Assembly (NCBI GenBank): GCA_037045685.1
Contig: JBAOII010000035.1
Span: 1 to 64,000, forward strand
Source of the DNA: Competibacter_A sp037045685
GTDB lineage: Bacteria; Pseudomonadota; Gammaproteobacteria; Competibacterales; Competibacteraceae
Direction: 5' to 3'
Length of the DNA: 64,000 nt
Below are positions 27,615-36,727 of this stretch, one piece after another. A program made the translations under genes and the position numbers. The notes beneath the pieces were generated by a model. It had not been told where the DNA came from and did no database searches. It saw only the letters and a list, made by a program, of their open reading frames with translations. The first letter of the stretch is position 1. The number at the start of each line of letters is the position of its first letter.

Positions 27615-28934
27615 ATGATACCAGCCAAACTGCCCTTGCTGTCAGCGGACGCGCCGGACGACGGGATCGCGTGGTGGCGGTCGCAAGCCGTGCGCCGCGC
27701 CGCGTTCTTGGGTCACGTCGCTCGCGTCGCCCGCCGCCTGCCCTCCGCGCGTTTCATCCTCAACCTGTGCGAAGACCGCTATTTGTTCCTGGTGGCGTTC
27801 GCCGCCGTGGGCGCGAACGGCCAGACCAACCTGCTGCCGTCCAATCGCGCCAGCCTGCACCTGCAACGCTTGGCCGAGGGGTATCCCGACAGCGCCCGAA
27901 TCGAGGACGAGGCTGTCGCGTCCTGGTTGATGGCGGATGTCGCGGATCGAGCGGCCCCGGTCGTGCCCGAGTTGCCCGGCGAGCACGTCATGGCGATCGC
28001 GTTCACCTCCGGCAGCACCGGCCGCGCCAAACCCAACCCCAAAACCTGGCGCGAGCTGGTCGGCGGCGCGCGGCAGGCGCAAATGCGCTTCGGGTTCGAC
28101 CGGACCACCAGCATCGTGGCGACCGTGCCGCCCCAGCACATGTACGGGCTGGAAACCTCCGTCATGACCGCGCTGGCCAGCGGCGCTCGCGTCCATGGCG
28201 GCCGGCCGTTCTTCCCGGCCGACGTGCGCGCGGCGCTGGAGGCGGTCCCCGCGCCGCGGGTGTTGGTGACCGCGCCGATCCACCTGCGAGCCTGCGTCCG
28301 GGCGGATTTGCGCTGGCCGCAAACGGCCTTCCTGATCTCCGCGACCGCGCCCTTGTCCCCGGCGCTTGCGGCCCAGGCTGAAGCCAGTTTTGGCGCGCCG
28401 GTGCTGGAAATCTACGGGTGTACCGAGGCCGGTTCCATCGCCAGCCGCCGCACCTTGGACGGCGACCGCTGGCGGTTGTACGACGGTTTTCAACTGCGCG
28501 ACGGTTCCCTGACCGGCGCGCATCTGCCGGAACCCGTGCCCTTGAGCGACATCGTGGAGGCGTGCGGCGAGACCGAATTCAAGCTGCTCGGTCGCCGGGA
28601 AGATTTGGTCAACGTCGCCGGCAAGCGGAGTTCGCTGGGGTATCTCAACCACCAGCTCGGCGAAATCACGGGTGTGGTGGAAGGGGTGTTTTTGGCGCCG
28701 GATGCGAGCGAAACCGAAGTCGAGCGACTCGCGGCCGTGGTGGTCGCGCCGGAATTGAGCGAACGGCAACTGCTCGCCGCGCTGGCCCAACGGCTCGATC
28801 CGGTGTTTCTGCCCCGGCCGCTGGTCAAAGTCAAAGCGCTGCCGCGCACCGAGACCGGCAAGGTGACGCGGGATCTTTTGCTGGCGCTGATAGCGCGACT
28901 TTCTCCCGCCGCGACCGCCCGCCATGAACCCTGA
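27615..28934 (+). CDS. AMP-dependent acyl/aryl ligase of the aryl-polyene cluster
   Basis: A 439-residue adenylate-forming ligase. Motif A3 is visible as AIAFTSGSTGRAKPNPK, with EIYGCTEAGSIASR (A5) and the C-terminal ETGKVTRD with the catalytic lysine. In aryl-polyene clusters this enzyme activates the aromatic starter acid and loads it on the acyl carrier protein. It is the first gene of the rightward cluster and overlaps the next gene by 11 bp. The substrate, probably a hydroxybenzoate, is inferred from the chorismatase in the cluster. Confidence 0.88.
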   Translation: MIPAKLPLLSADAPDDGIAWWRSQAVRRAAFLGHVARVARRLPSARFILNLCEDRYLFLVAFAAVGANGQTNLLPSNRASLHLQRLAEGYPDSARIEDEAVASWLMADVADRAAPVVPELPGEHVMAIAFTSGSTGRAKPNPKTWRELVGGARQAQMRFGFDRTTSIVATVPPQHMYGLETSVMTALASGARVHGGRPFFPADVRAALEAVPAPRVLVTAPIHLRACVRADLRWPQTAFLISATAPLSPALAAQAEASFGAPVLEIYGCTEAGSIASRRTLDGDRWRLYDGFQLRDGSLTGAHLPEPVPLSDIVEACGETEFKLLGRREDLVNVAGKRSSLGYLNHQLGEITGVVEGVFLAPDASETEVERLAAVVVAPELSERQLLAALAQRLDPVFLPRPLVKVKALPRTETGKVTRDLLLALIARLSPAATARHEP

Positions 28935-29232
28935 GCGCCGCTGCGCCATTCCCGCCGATCATCCCAGTCTGGCGGGGCACTTCCCCGGCGATCCCATCGT
29001 GCCCGGCGTGGTGATCTTGGATGAAGTGGTGCGCGCATTCCAGGACTGGCGACCGGATCAGCGCCTGATCGGAATGCCGATGGTGAAATTTCTGGCGCCG
29101 TTGCGGCCGGAGCAGCCTTTCGCCGTTCGGTTCGCGGAGTCCGGTTCCGACCGGGTCCGGTTCGAGTGCGTTCGGGACAGCGGCCTGCCGCTGGCGCAAG
29201 GCTATCTGCTCTTGGCCGGTGCCGGCGACTAG
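28924..29232 (+). CDS. Hotdog-fold 3-hydroxyacyl-ACP dehydratase (FabZ-like, ApeI-type)
   Basis: A 102-residue single hotdog domain. HPSLAGHFPGDPIVPGVVILDEV carries the FabZ-type histidine and the GHFPG..P..PGV signature. It would remove water from the polyketide intermediate on the carrier protein to form the conjugated double bonds. It starts inside the end of the ligase gene, implying coupling. A second, different dehydratase-like gene lies at 36277-36727. Confidence 0.85.
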   Translation: MNPERRCAIPADHPSLAGHFPGDPIVPGVVILDEVVRAFQDWRPDQRLIGMPMVKFLAPLRPEQPFAVRFAESGSDRVRFECVRDSGLPLAQGYLLLAGAGD

Positions 29233-29303
29233 CCGGAATTCGCGGTGAATGGTCCACAGCGTCATCCTCCGCCGGCGAACTGGCGGATCGAGGAGTCGGT
29301 TTA

Positions 29304-30488
29304 ATGCCCACCCGCCCGCTCGATGCAGGCCAAGACCGTCGCGCCGAGCTGCTGCCCGCCGAGTTGCTGCCGCTGTTCGATGATCGGTTCGTGGTTTCCT
29401 GCGATCTCATCGAGGAATACGTCTTCCGGCTCGCGATCAGGGTCGTGCGCGAGGCGGGACTGGCCGCCGCTCTCGCCGAGGGCGGCACCGCCACGGAGAT
29501 CGCGATGCGCGCGGGACTGGACCCGGTGGCCGGCCCGGCGCTCGCCGATTGGCTGCTGCGCCTGCTCGCCGAGCGGGGCGCCATCGCGCGCCTGGACGGT
29601 GTTCCGGCCCGCTTTCGGTCTTCGGGGCCGCTGCCCGATCTGGACCCCGCCGAGGTGGAAAGGGCGCAGGCCGTTCACGACGCCGCCGCGCTCCCTTCCT
29701 TCCGGCTGGCCGACCTCGCGGCGGAAGGTTATCCGCCGGTGATGCGCGGCGAGACATCCGGGGAATCGGTCCTGTTCGCCGCAGATCGAGTCGCGGCTTG
29801 GTCCGAGTACTTCTCGAATCAAAATCCCCTGTACGCGATCAGCAACCAAATCGGGGCCAGGGCGGTGCGGGCGCGTTTCCCGCACCCGCGCGGAACCCTG
29901 CTCGAAATCGGCGGCGGATTCGGCAGCGGCGCGGCGGCATTGCTCGACTGCTTGGCGGAGGCGGGCGCGGCGGCTCGCATCGCGGCGTACCGATTCACCG
30001 AACTGTCGCCGATTTTCCTGCGGCGCGGCCAGCGCGCTCTGGCGTCCCGCCCCGACGCGCGGGGCCGGATCAGCTACGCCCGCCTCGACATGAACCGGCC
30101 GTTCGCCGAAGCGGGAGTGGAGCCGGCCAGTCTTTCGGTCGTCTACGGAGTGAACACCTTGCATGTGGCGCACGACCTCGCGTTCACGCTGGGAGAGGCT
30201 CGCGAAGCCCTCGCGCCGGGCGGGTTGCTGATCGCGTCGGAATGCGTGCGGCCTTTCCCCGGTCGGACGGTCTACGTCGAGTTCGTCTTCGCCTTGCTGG
30301 AATCCTTTCGGTCGCCCATCCTTGATCCGGGGTGGCGGCCGACCGGCGGTTTCCTGACGCCCGAGCAGTGGATGGCGGCGTTCCGCGCGGCGGGATTCGT
30401 GGACCCGTTCGTGTGGCCGGACATTCCCCGAATTCGCGAGCGCTATCCGTCATTCGTTGTGGCCGCCGTGGGAGCGACCCGGCCCTGA
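29304..30488 (+). CDS. Class I SAM-dependent methyltransferase of the pigment cluster
   Basis: 394 residues from ATG 29304, which has GAGGAG nine bases upstream; an earlier open frame lacks support. The N-terminal part is a helical dimerisation-like region with a winged-helix look (GGTATEIAMRAGLDP), as in small-molecule methyltransferases. The SAM-binding motif I is LLEIGGGFGSGAAALLD, and the later LAPGGLLIASE and FRAAGFVDPFVW fit the fold. Aryl-polyene clusters often include a methyltransferase that modifies the aryl head; that role is inferred. Confidence 0.82.
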   Translation: MPTRPLDAGQDRRAELLPAELLPLFDDRFVVSCDLIEEYVFRLAIRVVREAGLAAALAEGGTATEIAMRAGLDPVAGPALADWLLRLLAERGAIARLDGVPARFRSSGPLPDLDPAEVERAQAVHDAAALPSFRLADLAAEGYPPVMRGETSGESVLFAADRVAAWSEYFSNQNPLYAISNQIGARAVRARFPHPRGTLLEIGGGFGSGAAALLDCLAEAGAAARIAAYRFTELSPIFLRRGQRALASRPDARGRISYARLDMNRPFAEAGVEPASLSVVYGVNTLHVAHDLAFTLGEAREALAPGGLLIASECVRPFPGRTVYVEFVFALLESFRSPILDPGWRPTGGFLTPEQWMAAFRAAGFVDPFVWPDIPRIRERYPSFVVAAVGATRP

Positions 30489-30564
30489 GCGTTACCCGCT
30501 GTCGCCCGTGTGCCCGATAGCGACCCGTGACAGATCGAATACCACTAAATGCGAGAAACCGGTT

Positions 30565-30924
30565 ATGACCCACTTCTATCAAGGCTCTTGTCACTGTGGC
30601 GCGGTTCGTTTTTCCTATGAAGGCGAATCGATTACCAAAGGGGTTCGCTGCAATTGCTCTTTCTGTTCGCGCAGAGGAGCGATGGCATCCGCGGAGACCA
30701 TTCTGGCGGAGAAACTCAAGATCGAAGCCATGGATGGGACATTAGGACTTTATCAGTTTGGTTTGAAAACGGCCAAACACTACTTTTGCAACAATTGTGG
30801 AATTTATCCATTTCACGAAACCGCTACGAAACCCGGCTATTTTCGAGTTAATTTGGCGTGTATCGATGGGATCGATATCTTTTCGCTTCAGGCGGATGTT
30901 TTGGATGGCAAGCATTTGTTGTAG
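30565..30924 (+). CDS. GFA/CENP-V family zinc-binding protein
   Basis: A 119-residue protein with the GFA fold: GSCHCGAVRFSYEG, CNCSFCSRRGAM and YFCNNCGIYPFH supply the zinc cysteines. The family is named after a formaldehyde-glutathione activating enzyme, but most members have unknown substrates. Its composition is AT-richer than the surrounding pigment genes and it has no obvious place in that pathway, so it looks like a later insertion. Confidence 0.88.
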   Translation: MTHFYQGSCHCGAVRFSYEGESITKGVRCNCSFCSRRGAMASAETILAEKLKIEAMDGTLGLYQFGLKTAKHYFCNNCGIYPFHETATKPGYFRVNLACIDGIDIFSLQADVLDGKHLL

Positions 30925-30972
30925 ACTTTTCGGATAATCGCTATTTTCCATTCAAACTCGTGGTGCCAAAAT

Positions 30973-31525
30973 ATGACGACCCCCTTGATGTTGACGCTGC
31001 CGCTCGGCGTCGCGGCCATTTTCGAAGACTCGAAAAACAGCAACATCGACTTCAGCATCCTGGGAATTTCGATCAGGCCCAGCCATTTCAAGGAAGTCGG
31101 CAAGGCGATCCGCGAAGGTCGAATCGCGGTCGAGATCGACCCGAAATTGGTCCAGGGCGATGCGGTCTACTTTTTTAAGGACAATAAAATCGTTCTGAAG
31201 AGCTACGATTTCAATGATCTTCTGCTCTGCGCTCTCATCATCCACGAAGGCGTTCACGCGATTAACGACATCAAGAAACGCAGCAAAATCGCCATCATAG
31301 ACGATGAGGTCGCCGGGTTTGTCGCGCAGGCTCTATACGTTCGGGGACACGGCTACCCGTCCTCCACGGGCTTGCGCCTCACGGATAACACCGACACGAA
31401 AAAGGATGCGGTTTTTCAGAAAGCGTTCGTCGTGGCCGATTTGGTGTCGGCTCGAAAATCCTTCTGGCGAGAATGGGTGGATCTGCGTGCCGCCATCAAA
31501 GACGGTGCCGGATTACGCCGAGTAG
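30973..31525 (+). CDS. Putative HExxH metallopeptidase-like protein, apparent frameshift near the end
   Basis: The product has IIHEGVHAINDIK, an HExxH zinc motif, followed 19 residues later by DDEVAGFVAQAL, a plausible third ligand. No signal peptide is clear. In the read frame the ORF runs on to 31644, into the convergent methyltransferase, with a low-complexity tail. If one A of the AAA at about 31499 is removed it ends naturally at 31525 with IKTVPDYAE (183 residues), which is more likely. It is AT-richer than the cluster. Family unknown to me. Confidence 0.6.
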
Positions 31526-31622
31526 CCTCGCCACGCCTCGGGCCTACAAAGGCATCAAAAAGTGACGTTCGGGCCGGTGCAAATGCCGGGCTCGGCGAGA
31601 GGGTGTCGGAGCGAGATCCCCG

Positions 31623-32369
31623 TCAACCCTTGCGCCCGAAATAAGCCCGGAACAGATCGAACTCCACATCGCAGCCGGCCTCGGCAAAGCCCGCGTCGCG
31701 AATCGCCCGGATGATGGTTTCGGGCGGAACGCAGTTTTCGATGGTGTCCCAGTAATAGCGCATCAGGGTTTGCATGTCCCGCTCGCCGGTGGTCAGCCGG
31801 CCGAGCAGCGGGATCAGCCGCCCCAGATAGAATTTGAGCAGCCCGCGCTTGAACGGCGTGGCGGGCCGGGCGATTTCCAGGATCAGCAACACGCCGCCCG
31901 GCCGCAGCGCGCGGTGAAATTCGCGGAAGGTGACGTTGAGATCGGCGACGTGCCGCAGCGCGTAGCCCATGCTCACCAGGTCGCAACAGGCGTCGGCGAC
32001 CGGCAACTGCTCCATCAAGCCCTGGATCAGCGGAAGGCCCAACAACCGCCGCACCTCGGCCAGCATCCCCGCGCTCACGTCCAGCCCGATCACCGCTCGC
32101 GGATCGCCGGTGATGGCCAGGGCTTGCCGGGCGACCAGCCCGGTGCCGATGGCGACATCGAGCACGGTCATGCCGGGCCGCAGGCCGACCCGCTCCAAGG
32201 CCCGCCGCCGATACCAGCCGCCGGACCCGAACGACAGCAGCCGGTTGACGTGATCGTAGTAGCGGGCGGTGCGGTCGAACAGCCCGCGCACGAAAGCCGG
32301 CCGTTGCGCCAAGTCCGGGTAGTAATCCGGCAAGGTCGGATGGGGTTCGAGCGGTTTGTCGGATTTCAC
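31623..32369 (-). CDS. UbiE-like class I SAM-dependent methyltransferase
   Basis: 248 residues from GTG 32369 (KSDKPLEPHPTLPDYYPDL). The UbiE/COQ5-like features FDRTARYYDHVNRLLSFGSG, TVLDVAIGTGLVARQAL (motif I), GYALRHVADL and LRPGGVLLILEIARP are seen. It overlaps the upstream chorismatase gene by 4 bp and runs opposite to the main cluster. A role in methylating an aromatic intermediate of the pigment, or the quinone pathway, is possible. It is not called ubiE because of the pigment-gene context. Confidence 0.82.
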   Translation of the reverse strand: MKSDKPLEPHPTLPDYYPDLAQRPAFVRGLFDRTARYYDHVNRLLSFGSGGWYRRRALERVGLRPGMTVLDVAIGTGLVARQALAITGDPRAVIGLDVSAGMLAEVRRLLGLPLIQGLMEQLPVADACCDLVSMGYALRHVADLNVTFREFHRALRPGGVLLILEIARPATPFKRGLLKFYLGRLIPLLGRLTTGERDMQTLMRYYWDTIENCVPPETIIRAIRDAGFAEAGCDVEFDLFRAYFGRKG

Positions 32370-33367
32370 GAGGCGGTGTCCCGAGAGTGGCGGGCGGCGC
32401 TGCCGGTCGCCAGCCCTTCGATTTCGATGAGGAGTTCCCGGCGGCAGATATCGGCGCGCAAAAACAGCATCGGCACGCCGGTTCCGAATGCCTGGGCGAT
32501 CCGGTCGCGCCAAGGCGCCGGGTCGAGGTCCGGCCGAACGTAGATTTTCAGCAGCGCCAATTCCAGCGGAGCCGCCGCCCGCCGGTTGGCTTCGGCGAGC
32601 AGCGCTTCCAGATTGGCGAGGGTTTCGTCCAGTTGCGGCAGGAGATCGCGGTGCCGGCTGGCGTGGCCGACGATGCTGGCCGTGCCGGAGATGTAAAGGT
32701 GCTCGCGGCCTTCGCCCCAGGCTTTTAGCACGGCGCGCGAAAACGAGGGACTGCGGCGGCCGTATTGGCGGGGATAATGAAAGGCGCTGACCTGGCGCGG
32801 ATTTTCGATCTGCACCGCCGGCTCCTTCGCGGCCAGCGCGTACAGTTGCAGGCCCGGACCGCAGGTTCCTATGGCCGAAGCGGCCGGCAGCCGGGTTTCG
32901 AACTCGGCCAGCTCGGCCACCAGCGCTTGATGCCGGCCCGCGCAAAAAGCCCGATAGCGCTCCAAGCCCTCGCATTCCCGGTTGATCTGGGGAAAATAGT
33001 TCCAGATGCGCAGGAAATGCGGATAGCCCAAGGCGCGGGCCGTGGCGAACAGGCGCCGGTAGGCCACGGCGGTCAGGGGTTGCAAGGCATCCGGGGCGTA
33101 TTCGTCCAGATCCAGTTGGAGGAACAGCACCTCGCCATCGCTGGCGTGGCGAATCCCTTCCCTGACGCCGGTTCGCGCCGGCCGCGCGCCGAGCCACACC
33201 TCGACCGTCTCGGCTCCACCCAATTCGGCCAAAGCGACCGCGCCGACCCGTGGGTCCGGTTCGGTCGAGGCGGGTTCGCCGAATCGAACCAGCGCCAGCA
33301 ACCGCGCATCGTCCAGCCACTGGCCGGCTCGCGCGGCGTCGCAGTAAAAGACGGTGAAGGGAGTCAT
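32366..33367 (-). CDS. Chorismatase of the FkbO/Hyg5/XanB2 family (hydroxybenzoate synthase)
   Basis: A 333-residue protein with tandem RidA/YjgF-like halves. The family features FLRIWNYFPQINRE, RYRAFCAGRHQAL and, in the C-terminal half, LYISGTASIVGH are clear. Members split chorismate; XanB2 of Xanthomonas yields 3- and 4-hydroxybenzoate, the starter of xanthomonadin. Position next to ligase, ACP and KS genes makes supply of the aryl starter its likely job. It is the first gene of a short leftward operon with the UbiE-like gene, divergent from the ACP gene. Confidence 0.88.
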   Translation of the reverse strand: MTPFTVFYCDAARAGQWLDDARLLALVRFGEPASTEPDPRVGAVALAELGGAETVEVWLGARPARTGVREGIRHASDGEVLFLQLDLDEYAPDALQPLTAVAYRRLFATARALGYPHFLRIWNYFPQINRECEGLERYRAFCAGRHQALVAELAEFETRLPAASAIGTCGPGLQLYALAAKEPAVQIENPRQVSAFHYPRQYGRRSPSFSRAVLKAWGEGREHLYISGTASIVGHASRHRDLLPQLDETLANLEALLAEANRRAAAPLELALLKIYVRPDLDPAPWRDRIAQAFGTGVPMLFLRADICRRELLIEIEGLATGSAARHSRDTAS

Positions 33368-33501
33368 GCAAATCCGTCTCGAAAATAAGAAAATCTCAAG
33401 GTTTGTTCTGGATTATGGGGTCGATTTCAGTGTTCGGCGGAGGTCGGGCGCCAGCGTTTACGGCGGCGATTTGGGCGGTGGAGAGTTATTATCATGAGGC
33501 A

Positions 33502-33510
33502 TGGTATAGT
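33502..33510 (+). promoter_or_regulatory. Possible extended -10 promoter for the ACP-led operon
   Basis: TGGTATAGT (TGn plus TATAGT, 5 of 6 to consensus) lies 72 bp before the ACP start in the 215-bp divergent spacer between the chorismatase and ACP genes. No convincing -35 element is seen. The rest of the spacer shows no other feature. Confidence 0.4.
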
Positions 33511-33582
33511 TTACCGGCGAATTCGCAACCTCTGTAGCACCGCCGCTCGTTTGCATTCCATCCCATTCCGACGAGGTCACCA

Positions 33583-33852
33583 ATGGAAGTTCTTTCGCCG
33601 TTCGAGTTGGAGGTGGCTCGACTGTTGGTCGAGACCCTGCATCTGGAAGACATCAAGCCGGAGGACATCGCTCCGGAAGAACCGCTGTTCGGCGAGGGGC
33701 TCGGCCTGGATTCCATCGACGCGCTGGAGCTGGCGCTGGCGATTTCCAAAACCTACGGTTTTCAACTGCGGTCGGACGACAAGGAGAACCGCCGCGTGTT
33801 CGCTTCGCTGCGAGCCTTGAGCCAGCACATCGAGCAGCAGCGGACCGCTTGA
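33583..33852 (+). CDS. Acyl carrier protein of the aryl-polyene cluster
   Basis: An 89-residue acidic four-helix carrier protein. The phosphopantetheine attachment serine is in GLGLDSIDALELALAI, near residue 45. Aryl-polyene systems usually have two carrier proteins; only one is found in this window, so the second would lie elsewhere or is not needed. It begins the rightward second half of the cluster. Confidence 0.93.
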   Translation: MEVLSPFELEVARLLVETLHLEDIKPEDIAPEEPLFGEGLGLDSIDALELALAISKTYGFQLRSDDKENRRVFASLRALSQHIEQQRTA

Positions 33853-33895
33853 CGTTGCGCGCGGTTATCCCGGCGCCGCCGGATCGGGAACGCCC

Positions 33896-34796
33896 GTGAG
33901 CCAGCAGTGGGCGCGGCTGCCGGAGCGGGGGAACCTGCTGGCGCTGCGGTTGATTTGTTGGATCGCTCTCCATATCGGCCGACCCGTGGGCCGCATCCTG
34001 CTGTACCCGATCACCGGGTATTTTCTGGCGACCGCCACGGTGGCCCGGCGCGGCTCGCGGCGCTTTCTGCGGCGGGCGCTGGGGCGGGAGCCGGGCGGGC
34101 GGGATCTGTTCCGCCACATCCACTGTTTCGCCGCCACCATTCTGGATCGGGTTTATTTTTTGACCGGACGGCTGGATCGCTTCGAGATCGAAATTTTCGG
34201 CGGCCAAACGATTCTGGACCAGGCCGCTTCCGGCCAAGGCTGCATTCTGCTGGGCTCGCATCTGGGCAGTTTCGAGGCGCTGCGGGCGATCGGGGTGACG
34301 TTGCGCCACTTTCCGATCAGGATATTGATGAACGTCGAGCACAATCGAGCCATGACTCAACTGCTCGATGCGCTGAATCCCGCGCTGGCGCAAGCCATCA
34401 TTCCCATCGGCCGGCCCGAGACCCTGCTCGAAGTTCGAGAGAGCATGGAGCGAGGCTTTATGGTCGGCGCGCTCGGCGACCGGGTGGCGCAGGGCGAAAA
34501 AACGGTGCGCTGCCGGTTTTTCGGCCGGGAAGCCGCTTTTCCGATCGGACCGATTTTGTTGGCGGGGCTGATGGGACTGTCCGGTCATTCTATTTTTCGG
34601 TCTGTATCGGGGCGGTAACCGCTACGACGTGCATTTTGAGAGCCTGGCGGAGCGGATCGCGCTGGAACCGCGTCGCCGCCAGGAACAGCTCGGGATTTGG
34701 GTGCAGCGGTACGCCGACCGTCTGGAGCATTACGCGCGGCTCGCACCCTATAATTGGTTCAATTTTTACGATTATTGGGCGGAAGAATCGTCGTGA
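33896..34796 (+). CDS. LPLAT-family acyltransferase of the pigment cluster, one apparent frameshift
   Basis: Begins at GTG 33896. ILLGSHLGSFEALRAIG resembles the HX4D/E-type active site of the lauroyl/myristoyl acyltransferase (LpxL) family. At about 34580 the frame changes after LAGLMG and continues CPVILFFGLYRGGNRYDVHFE, then ends PYNWFNFYDYW, exactly the LpxL-like C-terminus; deleting one base gives 299 residues. In aryl-polyene biosynthesis such enzymes are thought to attach the polyene to a lipid anchor. The stop overlaps the next start. Confidence 0.85.
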
Positions 34797-35489
34797 AACC
34801 GGTGGCGACGCCCGGCCGGCGGTTCGCCCGCCAGCGCGACATGGGCTGGGATGGCTTGGCGATGCTGGTGCTTATCCAATCTGGTGCTGTTGGCGACGGT
34901 GGGTATAAGCGGGTTGTGGCTGATGTATCGAGTCTGGCGAACCGCTCGCGATGCGCCGTTCGCCGGCGTCGAGGGCGATTGGGTGGTGGTGCTGGGCGCG
35001 CGCTTGCTTCACGACCGGGTGGCCCCCGGCTACGCCCGCCGCTTGCGGCGCGCCGCCGCGCTGTACCGCGCCGATCCCCGGCGGTGCATTCTGCTGGTTG
35101 GCGGCCACACCGGCGGCAGCGTCAGCGAAGCCGAACGCGGCCGGGAGTTTTTGCGCGGAACTCGGCATGCCCGCGAATCCGCTCTGTTTATCGAGGATCA
35201 GTCATTGAATACGCTCGATAACCTGCGCCATGCACGGCACTTGGTTGCAGAGATTCGAGAGCGCCCCTTTGCGCTGGTGACGAGCCGTTATCACTTGGCG
35301 CGTAGCGAAGTGCTTGCGCGCGGTCTGGGGTTGTGGCCGGTGTTGTGCGCCGCCGAAGAGCGTCTGCGCCATAGTCCGTTGCTGTTCTGGCGGCTCGGGC
35401 TGGAAGCCTATTACCTGCATTGGTACGCGGTCGGCAAGATGTGGTCGCGCTGGACCGGCAACCGCCACAGCTTGGCGCGAATCACCTGA
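34793..35489 (+). CDS. YdcF/DUF218-family membrane protein, one apparent frameshift
   Basis: From GTG 34793, which overlaps the acyltransferase stop, the N-terminus reaches a membrane helix. At about 34869 the frame must shift by one base (TT to T) to continue LSNLVLLATVGISGLWLMYRV, giving 231 residues. The DUF218 core is seen as DWVVVLGARLLHDRVAPGYARRL, LVGGHTGGSVSEAE, DQSLNTLDNLRHA and LVTSRYHLARS. Family members such as SanA/ElyC act at the cell envelope; function in pigment clusters is unknown. Confidence 0.8.
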
Positions 35490-36283
35490 ATGACCGTCTA
35501 CGCGAGCGGCATCGGTCTGTGCGCTCCCGGTTTGCCGGACTGGCCGACCGGCCGCGCCGTGCTGACTGGCCAACGACCGTACCGGCGGAACGAAGCGCCG
35601 CGTTTTGACCGCGTGCGCCTGCCGCGCAACGAAGCGCGGCGGGCGACTTTGACCGTCCGGTTGGCGCTGCAAGCGGCGGCGAGAGGCGCTGGATGCGGTC
35701 GGCTTGGACGCTGCGGGGTGCGGCGCGGTGTTCGCCTGCTCCGGCGGCAATACGGAAGCCCTGGACGCGCTGTGCCGGGCGCTGATCGAGACCGAGCGGC
35801 CGATATCCCCCAGCCAGTTCAACCACTCGGTGCACAACGCGCCGCTGGGCTACTGGAGCATCGCGACCGGCTCGGTCCAGCCGGCGGCCAGCGTCGGCGC
35901 TTACGATGCCTCGTTCGCCGCCGGCCTGCTGGAAGCGTTCGCGCTGGCGCGGTCGGAAAACCGGCCGGTCCTGTTGGTGGCCTACGACACCCCGCCGCCG
36001 ACCGCCCTGCAAGCGTTTCGCCCGGTTGCCGTTCCGTTTGGCGTCGCCTTGTTGCTGACTCCCCGAGCGATGTCCCGGTAGTATCGCCCGCTTGCGCGGA
36101 TTACGGATTCGAGCCGGTGCGGCCGACGCTCTGCTCGATGTCGGCTTGGAACGGTTGCGCCTGAGCAATCCCGCCGCGCGAAGCTTGCCGTTGTTGCAAC
36201 GGCTTGCCGCCGGACAAACCGGTATGGTCACGCTGCCTTATCTACCCGAAACCCGACTCGAACTGTTCGTGGAACCATGTTGA
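35490..36283 (+). CDS. Beta-ketoacyl-synthase-like protein (PF13723 type), copy 1, two apparent frameshifts
   Basis: Starts MTVYASGIGLCAPGLPDWP. The domain (Ketoacyl-synt_2, chain-length-factor-like) shows LPRNEARRATLTVRLALQ, then after one extra G at about 35678 AVFACSGGNTEALDALC, FNHSVHNAPLGYWSIATGS and VLLVAYDTPPP. After one extra C at about 36043 it ends LDVGLERLRLSNPAARSLPLL. With both bases removed the product has 263 residues. It lacks the full KS triad and probably partners the KS as in KS-CLF pairs. It is clearly related to the gene at 40934-41753. Confidence 0.82.
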
Positions 36284-36727
36284 TCGACAAGGCGGAAATT
36301 CGGAGCCTGATTCCCCATGCCGGCGCCATGTGCCTGTTGGACGACGGTTACCGCCTGGGACGAGCAATCCATCACCTGTCTGAGCGACACGCATCGCGAT
36401 CCCGCCAATCCGCTGCGTCGGCAAGGTCGGCTTTCGGTGTTGCACGCGATCGAATACGGCGCCCAAGCGGCGGCGATTCACGGCGCCCTGTGCGCTCGGG
36501 CGGCGGGACAAACGGCATCGCCGGGCTATTTGGCCGCGCTGCGCGACGCGCGCTGGTTCGTCGCCGAACTGGACGAGATCGCCGCGCCGCTGGAGGTCGT
36601 CGCCCGTCCGCTGCTGGGCGATGTCGGCTACTGGATCTACGCGATCCAGGTCGGCGCCGCTGGCCGATTGCTGGCGGAAGCCCGGATCACTATCGCGTTG
36701 CAGCCGAAGATCGGGGTTGGTCCGTGA
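36277..36727 (+). CDS. ApeP-like hotdog dehydratase, one apparent frameshift
   Basis: Starts MLIDKAEIRSLIPHAGAMCLLD with the conserved histidine of this dehydratase group. One extra G at about 36346 shifts the frame; the protein resumes VTAWDEQSITCLSDTHRDP, then HAIEYGAQAAAIHGAL and GYLAALRDARWFV. Repaired length is 149 residues. It would act with the FabZ-like protein at 28924 on carrier-bound intermediates. Start and stop overlap both neighbours. Confidence 0.83.
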
